Shown: piece by piece, positions 1 to 8,496 of the stretch
Layout of the letters: each line of letters starts with the position of its first letter
Numbering within the stretch: the first letter of the stretch is position 1
Assembly: GCA_025360615.1 (NCBI GenBank)
Contig: JANYBX010000357.1
Coordinates: 1 to 33,178, forward strand
Direction of reading: 5' to 3'
Length of the DNA stretch: 33,178 bases
From: Opitutia bacterium
GTDB lineage: Bacteria > Verrucomicrobiota > Verrucomicrobiia > Opitutales > Opitutaceae
Translations under genes and position numbers: made by a program
Notes under the pieces: model-generated
Told to the model about the DNA's origin: nothing
Databases searched by the model: none
The model's input: the letters and a program-made list of their open reading frames with translations, nothing else

Positions 1-286
1 CCAAAATCGCCGGTTCGGCGCGGAGCATTTTCCGTCCGAAAAATTTCTCCTCGGCGCACCGGCCCGCTTCCGCCTCGCGCAGCGTCACGCGCGCCGCCTT
101 CGTGCCGCCATCAGTATAAATGATGAAGTGCGGCGAACGCACTTTGATCCATCCGTCGAATTCCGTGTTGAGGCTGGCCACCTCGAACGCGGGCATCACC
201 GTCACCTCGCCGGGCTTCGGCTCCGACGCGGCGAACGCCACCGCGCCCCCGAGCCACGCTGCGAAGATTGCCCACCTGTGTCGCAT
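1..286 (-). CDS. Secreted hypothetical protein, N-terminal part (runs off left edge)
   Basis: This partial gene reads leftwards from an ATG at 284-286, with GGAGGAA directly upstream. The first 95 residues are visible. They begin with a signal peptide (MRHRWAIFAAWLGGAVAFAA) and continue with the motif WIKVRSPHFIIYTDGG. A 'sits on the surface, holds a time' sequence of the form V.SPHF.(I/V)YT is typical of the start of secreted peptidase-MA-like or TPR proteins in Acidobacteria and Verrucomicrobia, so such a protein is the best guess, but the domain is cut off. The start lies 15 bases after the stop of the upstream TonB receptor on the same strand, so the two genes are probably co-transcribed. 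The exact function is unknown. Confidence 0.7.
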   Translation of the reverse strand, partial: MRHRWAIFAAWLGGAVAFAASEPKPGEVTVMPAFEVASLNTEFDGWIKVRSPHFIIYTDGGTKAARVTLREAEAGRCAEEKFFGRKMLRAEPAIL

Positions 287-301
287 TTCCTCCGACGCTG
301 G

Positions 302-2902
302 CTAAAATTTATAGGTAAGCGAAGCGCGCAAATTCGTCGGCGAACCGGGAATGATCACCTGGTTGCTGCGCGAGGCGTAAATGTAGCCGCGGTTGAAAAC
401 GTTATCCACGTTGAGCTGGTATTTGCAGCGCGCGGTTTCGTAGTTGATCGTCGCGTCGACCACCGTGCGGCCCGGGATGTAGCCGTAGAAGATCATGTTG
501 CCGTTGTCGGTGATGGCGCGCTTGGCGAGGTAGCTCACGCCTACGCCGACCGCGAGTCCCTTGAAGGTGGCATCGATAAACTTGTAGCGCGTCCACGCGG
601 CGAAATTGCGCTGGGAGACGTTGTTGACCGGGAGATTTTTGTAGATCTTCCCATCGTAGGGCTGCGGGGCGAGATTCCAGGGCGCGGGCAGCGGCACGTG
701 CGCCTCGATCCACGCGAAGGAGCCGAGCATGTCGAGGTGCTTGCTCAGCGAGAGGGTAAAATCCCCGTCCCAGCCGCGCGAAACGGTGCCGGGCACGAGC
801 ACTTGCGAGGGCGGTGTCGTCTGCGGATAGGCGGGCACGCTATTGTTAAATTGCGTCACCTCGAAGTGGCTGACCGAGACGCTGACGCGTCCGTCGAGCC
901 CGTCGGATTTGAAGCCAATCTCCTTCTGAGCGCCTTCCTGCGCGGGGAGAAACTGGCCGAACTGAATCGGGTTGGCGGAGAAATTTTCGTTGTAGCCGTA
1001 GAAGACCGAGACGTTCGGCAGCGGCTTCACGACGACGCCGTATTGCACGAGGTTTTTGTAGAGCACGGTTTCCGGCACGATGACGGGTGCGGCGGCGATG
1101 CCGGTGTTTTGATTGTAAGTCGCCGAGGTGGTCGCGAGCGCGAAGCGGGTGCGCGTGGCACCGAGGCTCACGATGAGCCGGTGCTTCAGCCAGCTCGCGG
1201 TTTCGAGCGCGTAGAGTTTCCCAAACGCCTGTGCACGGTTGGTCACGTTCGCCGGCGGCTGGTTGAAATTGACCGAGGCCGTGCCGGGGTGAGCCAGCCG
1301 AAACGGATCGATGGCACTCGTGACGGCGGTGCTGTTGGCGCTGCTGGAATACGTCTGCGTCGTCTGCGGGTAGTCGATGTAGTCCGCGCCGAGGAGCAGC
1401 GTGTGGTTCGCCGGGCCGGTGTTGAAACTGAAGACGTAGTCGTGCTGCAGTTCGCGGCGCGGCTGGGAGTCGCCGTTGATCGCGGTGACGGTGCGCGGGA
1501 TGAGCTGGCCCGCGACGTAGGTCGGGGGAATCACGTATTGCGCGAAGGGCGCGAAGGCCAGCGAACCGTCGGCCTGCACGGTGGGGATCGTCGCGCCGGA
1601 GGGACTGAGCACGGATTCGACGCGGCGTTGCGTATCGCGGGAGTCGAAGGCCGCGAAGCGGATCGCGAGAAAATCGGCGGGCCGGGTCGTGAACTGGCCC
1701 CAGAGGCGCGTGAACCGGTCGGTGCGCCAGTTCTGCGGCGTGTCTTCGTTGAAGTTGGTGCTCGCCGGCACGGCAGCGGGGCGGTTCGTGCGACCGTCGA
1801 GCGGGATGCCGTTGTAGGCCGAGTAGTGGCTGTGGAAGGTTTCGAACTTCACCCAGGCCTCCGTCTCCGCGCTGAACTTGTAGGCAAGCATCGGCAGGAT
1901 CGAGGTGCGCTTCTCGTAGGTGAGATCGTGGTAGCCCTGCGAATCCTGCCCCGCGAGCAGCAGGCGCCAGAGCAGTTTCCCACCCGGGGCGAACGGCCCG
2001 CCGACATCGATGTCGGCGCGATTCCCATCCCAGCGGCCCGCCTGCACCGTGATGCTGCCGACGTGATAATCGGTGGGGCTCTTGGAGATTTTGTTGATCA
2101 CCCCACCGACGGTCGCGGCTTGGTTCGCGATGAAAATCGCCGACGGGCCCTTGATGATCTCCACGCGGTCGATGAGGTTGAAATCCGTGTTGCGGTCGGT
2201 CTGCGTGCGAAACCCGTCCACGTAGTCGCCCTCGCCCACGAAGCCGCGAATCATGTAGCGGTCCACCGACCAGTTGATCGTGCCGGATTGCGCGCCGCCG
2301 ACGTAGTTCAGCGCCTTGGCGAGAATCGTGGGGTTAACGTCGTCGAGAAAGATTTTGTTCAACACGCGCACCGATTGCGGCAGGTCGGCCAGTTCCACGC
2401 CGGTGCGCGTGGTGCTCATCGCCTGCCGGCCGACGTAGCTCACGTCTTTTTCCGAGCGGATGGTGAACGCCGGGAGTCGCAGCGTCTCGTCGCTCGCCGG
2501 GGTCGGCTCGGCCGGCGTTTTTCGCGCCTTGGCCGGGCGCGCTTCCGGTGATTTGCGCCGGATCGCGAGCGCGCCGCTGCGCTCATCCTGCGTCACTTCC
2601 AGGCCGGAGCCGGCGAGCATGCGGTCGAGCGCCGCCCGCGGAGTCACGTCGCCTTTCACCGCGTTGGTTTTCACGTTTTCCACCGCATCCGCCGAATAAA
2701 GCAGCCGGCCCCCGGCCTGGGCGGAAAACTGCTTGAGCGTCGCGAGGGCCTCGCCAGCGGGCACCTCAAACGCTTTCTTTTCCGGCTCCAGCGCGTGGGT
2801 CAGCGTGGCCGCGCCGCCGCTCAGGCAAAGCACGGTGATCGCCCAGCGGCACCATAGCAGCCCCATGGTCGGAGCCCGAAAATTACGGAGGGGGTTGGTC
2901 AT
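302..2902 (-). CDS. TonB-dependent siderophore-type outer-membrane receptor with N-terminal STN domain
   Basis: This 866-residue receptor would import iron chelates or similar ligands across the outer membrane, using TonB energy. A signal peptide (about residues 13-37, ending THA) is followed by an STN domain at about 45-117 (FEVPAGEALATLKQFSAQAG, then LEVTQDERSGALAIRRK). A Pro/Lys-rich linker comes next, then a plug from about 150 (LPQSVRVLNK, YMIRGFVGEG, VEIIKGPSAIF, GGVINKISK). A beta-barrel follows and ends in the canonical terminal Phe (YKF). An STN domain in FecA-type receptors signals to an anti-sigma factor, but no FecR or sigma gene is visible here. No clear Shine-Dalgarno precedes the ATG at 2902; a Met 12 codons further in (2866) is an equally possible start. 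It is a close paralogue of the receptor at 3113-5455. The true substrate cannot be read from sequence. Confidence 0.93.
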   Translation of the reverse strand: MTNPLRNFRAPTMGLLWCRWAITVLCLSGGAATLTHALEPEKKAFEVPAGEALATLKQFSAQAGGRLLYSADAVENVKTNAVKGDVTPRAALDRMLAGSGLEVTQDERSGALAIRRKSPEARPAKARKTPAEPTPASDETLRLPAFTIRSEKDVSYVGRQAMSTTRTGVELADLPQSVRVLNKIFLDDVNPTILAKALNYVGGAQSGTINWSVDRYMIRGFVGEGDYVDGFRTQTDRNTDFNLIDRVEIIKGPSAIFIANQAATVGGVINKISKSPTDYHVGSITVQAGRWDGNRADIDVGGPFAPGGKLLWRLLLAGQDSQGYHDLTYEKRTSILPMLAYKFSAETEAWVKFETFHSHYSAYNGIPLDGRTNRPAAVPASTNFNEDTPQNWRTDRFTRLWGQFTTRPADFLAIRFAAFDSRDTQRRVESVLSPSGATIPTVQADGSLAFAPFAQYVIPPTYVAGQLIPRTVTAINGDSQPRRELQHDYVFSFNTGPANHTLLLGADYIDYPQTTQTYSSSANSTAVTSAIDPFRLAHPGTASVNFNQPPANVTNRAQAFGKLYALETASWLKHRLIVSLGATRTRFALATTSATYNQNTGIAAAPVIVPETVLYKNLVQYGVVVKPLPNVSVFYGYNENFSANPIQFGQFLPAQEGAQKEIGFKSDGLDGRVSVSVSHFEVTQFNNSVPAYPQTTPPSQVLVPGTVSRGWDGDFTLSLSKHLDMLGSFAWIEAHVPLPAPWNLAPQPYDGKIYKNLPVNNVSQRNFAAWTRYKFIDATFKGLAVGVGVSYLAKRAITDNGNMIFYGYIPGRTVVDATINYETARCKYQLNVDNVFNRGYIYASRSNQVIIPGSPTNLRASLTYKF

Positions 2903-3029
2903 AACCGAGCACGCACTCGGCGGCTCGCGGGTAGTCGGACCGCACCTTAGGATGCCGCAAAACGCAGTGACAAGGATGCATTGCCCCGGTTTTCGCTTTC
3001 AACCGGTCGCGGTCGTTTTAGACGGACGC

Positions 3030-3062
3030 AAAAAAGCCCGCCTCGGTTGCAGCGAGGCGGGC
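3030..3062 (-). terminator. Rho-independent terminator of the second TonB receptor gene
   Basis: Read on the minus strand, a perfect 10-bp stem (arms 3036-3045 and 3053-3062, GCCCGCCTCG and its complement) with a 7-nt loop is followed by a run of six T (3030-3035). It lies about 50 bases beyond the stop codon of the receptor at 3113-5455 and before the next receptor gene. The two paralogues are therefore probably separate transcription units. Confidence 0.9.
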
Positions 3063-3112
3063 CCAAGTCAGAACGAACGGGTTCCGACTTATTCGATGAA
3101 GCACCTACTCAC

Positions 3113-5455
3113 TCACCAGAATTTATAAGTCACCGAAAAGCGCACGTTCGTCGGCAGTCCGGGCACCTGCACCAGCGCGCTGCGCGAGGCGAAGATGTAT
3201 TTTTTGTTGAGGAGATTATCGACGTTGAGCTGATAGGTGATCGCCTTCGTCGCGTAGCTCAGGCTGAGGTCGAGGAGCGTGCGAGCGGGCAGATAGCCGT
3301 AGAAAACCTGGCTGCCGGAGTTGTCGTTGATCGAGCGCTTGCCGAGGTAGCTGGTGCCGAGACTCGCGGACAAACCCTTGAACGTCGCGTCCGTGAACTT
3401 GTAGCGCGCCCACAGCGCCATGGTCTGTTCGGCGACGTTATTAACCGGGATCGTCTTGTGCACCTGGCCGTCGCCGGGCTGCACGATCTGGTTCCACGGC
3501 GAGGCGAGCTCGATGTGGGCTTTGAAATGCGCGAACGAGCCGATGAGATCCCAATTCTTGTCCACCGAGAACGTGAAGTCGCCGTCGAAGCCGCGCGATG
3601 TCTGGCCGCCGACGACGACGACGGACGGCGGATTCGTCTGCGGGAAGGCCGGGACGGTGTTGTTGAACTGCGAGACTTCGAAGTAGGCCGCGTTGAACGT
3701 GAGTCGGCCGCCGAGCCACGTGGTCTTCACGCCGGTTTCCTTTTGCTGGCCTTCGGAGGGCGGCAGCAATCCACCGACGCCCGCGGGCGTGGTGCCAAAG
3801 CCGTTGAACGCGAAATTTTTCGAGCTGCCGTAGAACACCGAGATGTTCGGGAGTGGCTTCACGAGGAGGCCGTATTGCACGAGGTTTTTGTAGGCGACCG
3901 AATTGGGAAACACGTTGCTATCCGCCGCCGCGCCGGCCACCGCGGTGCCCGCATTCACGTTGGGCGAGCCGGCCTGGATGTAGTTGTTCTGCAGGCGGGA
4001 GCTCTCATAGCGGCTGCGCGAAACACCGACGTTCGCGATCACGCGGTTGCTGAAAAAATTCGCCGTCTCGAGGGCGAAGAGCTTCGCGAAGTTTTGCGTG
4101 ATGTGGTTAAACGTGACTGGCGGCTGGCTGAATGCGACGCTCACCACACCCGGGAATTGCGGGTTCAACGGATCGATCTGGCTGCTCGACGCCGCGCTGT
4201 TGCCGCCGCTGCTGTAGGTCTTCGTGTCCTGCGGATAATCGACGAGCACGCCGCCGACGAGGAGCTTGTGGCTGGCCGGGCCGGTGCTGAAACTGAAGAC
4301 GTAGTCGTGCTGCAGTTCGCGACGCGGCTGGTAGTCGCCGTTGATCGCGGTGGTAGCGCGGTTGTATTTCGTGCCCGGCGTGTAGCTGGCGGGAATCTGG
4401 TAGCCCGGGACGGAGACGTTCACGCCGTTGACGACCTGCGTGGTGTTGACCGTGCCGAGGATGGACTCCACGCGGCGCTGCGTGTCCTTCGAATCAAAGG
4501 CCGCGAACCGGATCGCGACCCAGTCGGCCGGACGCGTGGTGAACTGGCCCCACAGCCGATAATACGAGTCGGTGCGCCAGTTGTTCGGGCGGTCTTCGCC
4601 ATCGAAATTCGTATTGTAGGGGACGTTGACCACCGTGTTCGTGCGGCCGTCGAGCGGGAGGCCGTTATAGGAGGAGTAGTGGCTGTTGAAGGCTTCGAAT
4701 TTCAGCCACACCTGCGTGTCCTTGCTGAAATCATAGCTTAGCATCGGCAGGATCGCCGTGCGTTTTTCATAGGTGTGGTCGAAGTAGCCTTTGGAGTCCT
4801 GGCCGGAGAGGAGGAAACGATAGGCAAACTTCTTGTCGGCCGTGATCGGGCCGCCGATGTCGAGGTCGGCGCGGTTCGCATCCCAGCGGCCGACTTGCAG
4901 CGTGAGCGTGCCCACGTTGTAGGAGGTCGGGTTCTTGGAAACCTTGTTGATCACGCCGCCGACGGTGTTCGCCTGATTCGCGATGAAGATGGCCGCGGGG
5001 CCCTTGATGATCTCGACGTGGTCGACGATGTTCAGATCGGTATTCTTGTCCGTCTGCGTGCGAAAGCCGTCGATGAAATCGCCTTCGCCGACGAAACCGC
5101 GAATCATGTAGCGGTCAACCGACCACGAGATGGTTCCGGTCTGCGCACCGCCCACGTAGTTGAGCGACTTCGCCATGATGGTCGGGCTCGCGCTGTCGAG
5201 GAAGAGCTTGTTCAGGACGACCACGGATTGCGCGAGGTCGCCGAGATCGACGCCGATGCGCGTCGTGCTCAACGCCTGCTTGCCGATGAAGCTGGTATCC
5301 TTTTCCGAGGAGACTTTGAACTCGGGCAGCTTGGTCGCTTCTTCGTTCGCGGCGGAAGCGGTGGTATTGGTGGGCGCGGACTGCGCGCGGCCGAGTGAAA
5401 CGCAGCCGGCGGCTAGCAAGGCGGACAGGAGAATTCGATAACGGTGGTGGTGCAT
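3113..5455 (-). CDS. TonB-dependent siderophore-type outer-membrane receptor without STN domain
   Basis: This receptor of 780 residues is a paralogue of the neighbour at 302-2902. Its plug nearly repeats the neighbour's (YMIRGFVGEGDFIDGF, VEIIKGPAAIFIANQANTVGG), but it has no STN domain: the signal peptide (MHHHRYRILLSALLAAG, cleavage near GRA-QSAP) leads straight to the region LPEFKVSSEKDTSFIGKQ. I chose the ATG at 5455 because it gives a standard signal peptide; the frame stays open to 5539, where upstream Mets would give an unusual N-terminus. No good ribosome site is seen at either. The C-terminus ends YKFW, one Trp after the usual terminal Phe used for outer-membrane assembly, which is unusual. 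A strong terminator follows. Role: uptake of iron chelates or a related ligand, inferred from the family. Confidence 0.92.
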   Translation of the reverse strand: MHHHRYRILLSALLAAGCVSLGRAQSAPTNTTASAANEEATKLPEFKVSSEKDTSFIGKQALSTTRIGVDLGDLAQSVVVLNKLFLDSASPTIMAKSLNYVGGAQTGTISWSVDRYMIRGFVGEGDFIDGFRTQTDKNTDLNIVDHVEIIKGPAAIFIANQANTVGGVINKVSKNPTSYNVGTLTLQVGRWDANRADLDIGGPITADKKFAYRFLLSGQDSKGYFDHTYEKRTAILPMLSYDFSKDTQVWLKFEAFNSHYSSYNGLPLDGRTNTVVNVPYNTNFDGEDRPNNWRTDSYYRLWGQFTTRPADWVAIRFAAFDSKDTQRRVESILGTVNTTQVVNGVNVSVPGYQIPASYTPGTKYNRATTAINGDYQPRRELQHDYVFSFSTGPASHKLLVGGVLVDYPQDTKTYSSGGNSAASSSQIDPLNPQFPGVVSVAFSQPPVTFNHITQNFAKLFALETANFFSNRVIANVGVSRSRYESSRLQNNYIQAGSPNVNAGTAVAGAAADSNVFPNSVAYKNLVQYGLLVKPLPNISVFYGSSKNFAFNGFGTTPAGVGGLLPPSEGQQKETGVKTTWLGGRLTFNAAYFEVSQFNNTVPAFPQTNPPSVVVVGGQTSRGFDGDFTFSVDKNWDLIGSFAHFKAHIELASPWNQIVQPGDGQVHKTIPVNNVAEQTMALWARYKFTDATFKGLSASLGTSYLGKRSINDNSGSQVFYGYLPARTLLDLSLSYATKAITYQLNVDNLLNKKYIFASRSALVQVPGLPTNVRFSVTYKFW

Positions 5456-5544
5456 GGGTCTGGGGTTGGGTGTGGTCTGGCAAAGGGACGGCAAAGCCAT
5501 CCCAAGAAAAAACGGGGTGAACAAAAACTGACTCACCAATGAGA

Positions 5545-5560
5545 CGTGCGAGACCGCACG
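5545..5560. repeat. Short hairpin upstream of TonB receptor
   Basis: CGTGCG (5545-5550) and CGCACG (5555-5560) form a 6-bp perfect stem with loop AGAC. It lies between the receptor start and the IS element. No Fur-box-like 19-bp AT-rich palindrome is visible nearby. It could be part of the 5' leader or simply chance. Confidence 0.25.
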
Positions 5561-5622
5561 ACGCTCTAAGGGAACTTTTTCGTTATTTTTCCCGCACCGG
5601 CAATGGATCGAATTGGAGGCGG

Positions 5623-5644
5623 GGTGCCCCCCAATGCTGTCCCA
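5623..5644 (+). repeat. Left terminal inverted repeat of the IS4-family element
   Basis: The 22 bases match the reverse complement of 6925-6946 without mismatch. The left flank reads GGAGGCGG, part of a dispersed repeat. Confidence 0.88.
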
Positions 5645-5751
5645 CTTAGCGAGGTCGACAAAAACACAAGGGACATTCGAGGAGGGTTTTGTGTCGTTGC
5701 CGAGCTGCTCACGATTTGAGCAGCGAACGGAGTTTTTCGGGTCTGAGCCGG

Positions 5752-6924
5752 ATGAACATCGGCCAGACCGTCTTCAGCCAAGTGATGGCGCGCATTCCTC
5801 ATTGGGAGTTTCAGCGTGCTTACAGCTCGTGCGATGTGCCGTCCCCGAGGAGCGATGCCCTCTCGCCGTGGGATCATTTTCTGACGCTGAGCTTCGCGCA
5901 GATGACCTTTCGCGAGAGCCTGCGCGACATCGAAGCGTGCCTCCAAGCGCAGGCCGGCCTGGCGTATCACATGGGCTTTCGCGCCAAGATCACCCGCAGC
6001 GCCTTGGCGCGTGCCAACGAGCAGCGCGATTGGCGACCGTGGGAGCATTTGGCGCGCAAACTCCTGCCCAAGGTCCGGGGGCTTTATGGCGACGAACCCA
6101 ACGCGCTCGATCTGGACGTGCCCGTCATCGCGGTGGACTCCACCTTGATCGATCTGAGTTTCGCGCTTTGCCCTTGGGCCAACTGGACTGGCACCGACGC
6201 GGCGGTAAAATTGCACGCGGCCCTGGACCTGCGCGGCCCGATTCCCGCCTTTGTCAACATTACGCCCGCCGCTTCCGGCGATGTCTGCTGGTTGGACGAG
6301 CTGCCGATCGAGCCCGGTGCGTTCTATATTATGGATCGGGGCTATATTGACTTTAAGCGCCTGCGTCGCATCGCCGAGGCGGGCGCTTTCTTTGTCATTC
6401 GGGACCGGCCCGACGTGCGTTACTACGTCGCCGCCTCCCGGCCGGTGGATCGCTCCACCAACCTGCGCTCCGACCAGTCGATCCGCCTCAATGGGACCGA
6501 CGCCCCGAAGCACTGGCCCGGCCTGCTGCGTCGCGTCAGCCTCTACGACTTCAAGCACTCCCGCCGTCTCGCTTTCTGGACCAATCAGTGGCAGGTCAGC
6601 GCCGCGATCGTGGCCGAACTCTACCGCCACCGCTGGCAGATCGAGCTGTTCTTTCGCTGGCTCAAACATGGCCTGCGCATCCGCACTTTTTACGGCACCA
6701 CGGCCAACGCGGTGCGCCTGCAATTGTGGGCTTCGCTCTGCACCTACTTCGCCATGGCCATCACCCGCAAACAACTCGGCATCACTGCAAATCTGACGAC
6801 GTTTGTCCAAGTCCTGTCGCTTCATGCGATTTCAAAAAATCCTGTGGCGGAGCTGTTTGCAGAATCCACTACAAGCGCGTCGTCCTCATCAGCAACGCAA
6901 CAGCTATTACTCAAAGACTTATAA
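5752..6924 (+). CDS. IS4-family transposase with DUF4372-type N-terminus
   Basis: This 390-residue enzyme would cut and join the IS ends. The N-terminal domain has family hallmarks (FAQMTFRESLRDIEACL, ARANEQRDW). The RNase H-like core carries D129 (AVDST), D195 (MDRGY) and E298 within the IS4 YREK signature: Y291, R294, E298, K305 in YRHRWQIELFFRWLK. All three acidic catalytic residues are present and there is no frameshift, so it looks functional. The start MNIGQTVFSQ at 5752 matches the usual family start; the frame is open further upstream to 5689 but those residues do not resemble the family. The stop TAA (6922-6924) touches the right terminal repeat. Confidence 0.95.
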   Translation: MNIGQTVFSQVMARIPHWEFQRAYSSCDVPSPRSDALSPWDHFLTLSFAQMTFRESLRDIEACLQAQAGLAYHMGFRAKITRSALARANEQRDWRPWEHLARKLLPKVRGLYGDEPNALDLDVPVIAVDSTLIDLSFALCPWANWTGTDAAVKLHAALDLRGPIPAFVNITPAASGDVCWLDELPIEPGAFYIMDRGYIDFKRLRRIAEAGAFFVIRDRPDVRYYVAASRPVDRSTNLRSDQSIRLNGTDAPKHWPGLLRRVSLYDFKHSRRLAFWTNQWQVSAAIVAELYRHRWQIELFFRWLKHGLRIRTFYGTTANAVRLQLWASLCTYFAMAITRKQLGITANLTTFVQVLSLHAISKNPVAELFAESTTSASSSSATQQLLLKDL

Positions 6925-6946
6925 TGGGACAGCATTGGGGGGCACC
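6925..6946 (-). repeat. Right terminal inverted repeat of the IS4-family element
   Basis: Perfect 22-bp inverse of 5623-5644. It begins immediately after the transposase stop codon. The right flank CACCCCGC continues into the palindromic repeat element. Confidence 0.88.
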
Positions 6947-8040
6947 CACCCCGCATTCGCGTCGCTCACAAGATCACGTCGCCGCGGGGTGAGGGCACCC
7001 CGCCTCCAAAAACACCGCCAGCCATCGGCATCTCCGCCGTCGCCGAACTCGTCGATCTCGTCCGCGAACGCCGCGCGCACGATCCGAAATTCCTCATGAT
7101 GGAGCCGGAAGACCTCCGCGCCCCTGACACCGATCTCGTCGACCCCGCCGCGTTTCCCGCCGAACTCCCGCTCGCCAACTCCGCCCTCCCGCTCAACTAC
7201 GCCTACAAGCCCGGCCAGGCCGACGATGGCGTCACGCTCGACGTCAGCGTGCGCGAAGCCGAGACGCTCACGCCCGCCGCGCTCGACTGGGCCGTGCCCG
7301 GCCACCTCGAAGCCAAGGTCGAACACTACCTGAAATCCGTGCCGAAGGAGCTGCGCCGCCTCTTCGTGCCGCTCGCCGAAACCGCCAAAAGCGTCGCCGC
7401 CCAAGTCGCCGCGCGCGACCGGCTCACCGACCGGCGCGAGACCTTGCTCGAGGCGCTGGCCGCGCAGTTGCGCGAGCGTTTCCGCGTCGCCGTCGAGCCC
7501 GCGCTCTGGGCCGACAAACCACTGCCGGATCATCTCCGGGTGCGCATCCGCGTGATCGACGACGCGCACCGCGAACTCTGCGCGAGCCGCGAATTCTCCG
7601 AGATTCGCAGCGCGCTCGGCACCCGCCAGCGCGAAGCCAGCGCCGCCGTGGCCCGCGTGGAACCCGAAGCGTGGCGCCGCGCCCGCGCCCAATGGGAGAA
7701 ACCGCCGCAGACCGCGTGGACTTTCGGCGATATCCCCGAGCGCGTGCTCGTGAGCGAGCAAGCCGGCGTGCCCGCGCACGCGTTTCCCGCGCTGGTGGCG
7801 GAGAAGGAAGGCATCTCGCTGCGTCTCGCCAAAACGCCCGAGGAAGCCGCCACCGCCACGCGCGCCGGCCTCGCGCTGTTGTTGGAGCGGCAGCTCAGCC
7901 ACGAGCTCACCTGGCTCGAGCGCGATCTCCGCGGCCTGCGCGAACTCGGAGCGTTGACCGCCACGCTCGCGCCGCTGGCGGAGCTGCAAGCGCAAGCCTT
8001 CGCCTCGATCCGCCGCTGGGTGTGCGACGCCCAACGGATC

Positions 8041-8136
8041 GAGGTAGGGCGCGTTATCCCTAACGCGCCGGTGGCGCTCGGCTCTTCCGACAGTCCCGAA
8101 TCGCAGCGGCGGGTTAGGGATAATCCGCCCTACCTC
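8041..8136. repeat. Double-hairpin palindromic repeat (copy A), in frame inside hrpA
   Basis: The ends are GAGGTAGGGC and its exact complement GCCCTACCTC. Inside are two hairpins: GGCGCGTT-ATCCCT-AACGCGCC (8048-8069) and GGCGGGTT-AGGGAT-AATCCGCC (8108-8129). The loops ATCCCT and AGGGAT are complementary. The element is 96 bases, so it adds 32 codons without breaking the hrpA frame. A second copy is at 21700-21788 between genes. The layout (two inverted REP-like hairpins around a variable spacer) resembles REPINs. Confidence 0.88.
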
Positions 8137-8470
8137 ACCGCCACTGCCTTCACCACCGCGCTCGAAAAATCCAAAACCGATCTCCGCGGCATCGTCCCGC
8201 GTCTCACCGATCTCCTCCGCGAAATCCTCGGCCTGCGTCAGGATTTGCTCGTGTATCCGAAGCCTTACTCCGGCCAGGGCCCCGATCTCGCCGCGCTCCT
8301 GCCTCCGGATTTTCTGCGCACGACGCCCTACGGCCAGCTCGCGCATTTCCCCCGCTATCTGAAAGCGATGAAACTCCGCGCCGACCGCGCCCGGCAAAAT
8401 CCCGCGAAAGACGCCGAGCGCGCCGCGCAACTCGCGCCCTACCTAGCCGCCGCCAAACGCTCCTCTCCTC

Positions 8471-8496
8471 TTGGAGGCGGGGTGCCCCCACCCCGC
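8471..8496. repeat. Hairpin repeat of the GGAGGCGGGGTG family, in frame inside hrpA
   Basis: TTGGAGGCGGGGTG followed by CCCC and CACCCCGC gives a perfect 8-bp stem (8477-8484 with 8489-8496) and 4-nt loop. It equals the arm of the element split by the IS (right arm 6984-7009). Downstream, CTCCCTCCAA near 8525 looks like a decayed inverse end, so the full unit may be about 65 bases. In hrpA it encodes a low-complexity linker (GGGVPPP). Confidence 0.75.

Larger units (their letters stand above)
5623..6946 (+). mobile_element. Complete IS4-family insertion sequence, ISPepr1-like
   Basis: A perfect 22-bp terminal inverted repeat bounds the element: 5623-5644 (begins GGTGCCCCCC, ends GCTGTCCCA) and its complement at 6925-6946. 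It encloses one intact DDE transposase whose stop TAA directly abuts the right repeat. About 1.3 kb is the expected size for this group. The outermost bases could belong to the target, because the flanking repeat also contains GGTGCCC, so the true tips may be a few bases further in. No target duplication is seen. The element stands exactly where the 5' part of hrpA is missing, which suggests an IS-associated deletion or rearrangement. Confidence 0.9.
5613..7009. repeat. Long inverted-repeat element split by an IS4-family insertion
   Basis: The right arm (6984-7009) is GCGGGGTG-AGGG-CACCCCGC followed by CTCCAA. Its reverse complement begins TTGGAGGCGGGGTG. That same start is found at 5613, left of the IS, and at 8471, inside hrpA. 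The other half of the left arm (CACCCCGC, 6947-6954) lies directly right of the IS. Joining the flanks gives an element of about 80 bp with arms of about 26 bp, each arm itself a hairpin (8-bp stem, 4-nt loop). This is a REPIN- or MITE-like layout. The interpretation that the IS landed inside the left arm is inferred. No target-site duplication could be recognised, partly because the IS tips and the repeat are alike. Confidence 0.65.

Noticed and set aside
128-2551. Long plus-strand open frame of about 800 codons opposite the first TonB receptor
   Set aside because: It is the complement of a clearly recognised gene; its Arg/Val/Glu-rich product has no domain and arises from high-GC codon bias.
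5456-5622. Fur box upstream of the TonB receptor
   Set aside because: The AT-rich stretch TTTTTCGTTATTTTT is not a match to the GATAATGATAATCATTATC pattern.
5566-6825. Minus-strand open frame of about 420 codons over the IS
   Set aside because: It lies opposite the intact transposase, crosses an IS end and has no recognisable domain.
5613-6954. Target-site duplication of the IS
   Set aside because: The flanks GGGTGCCC and GGGCACCC are inverse, not direct, copies, so they reflect the palindromic target or IS tips rather than a duplication.
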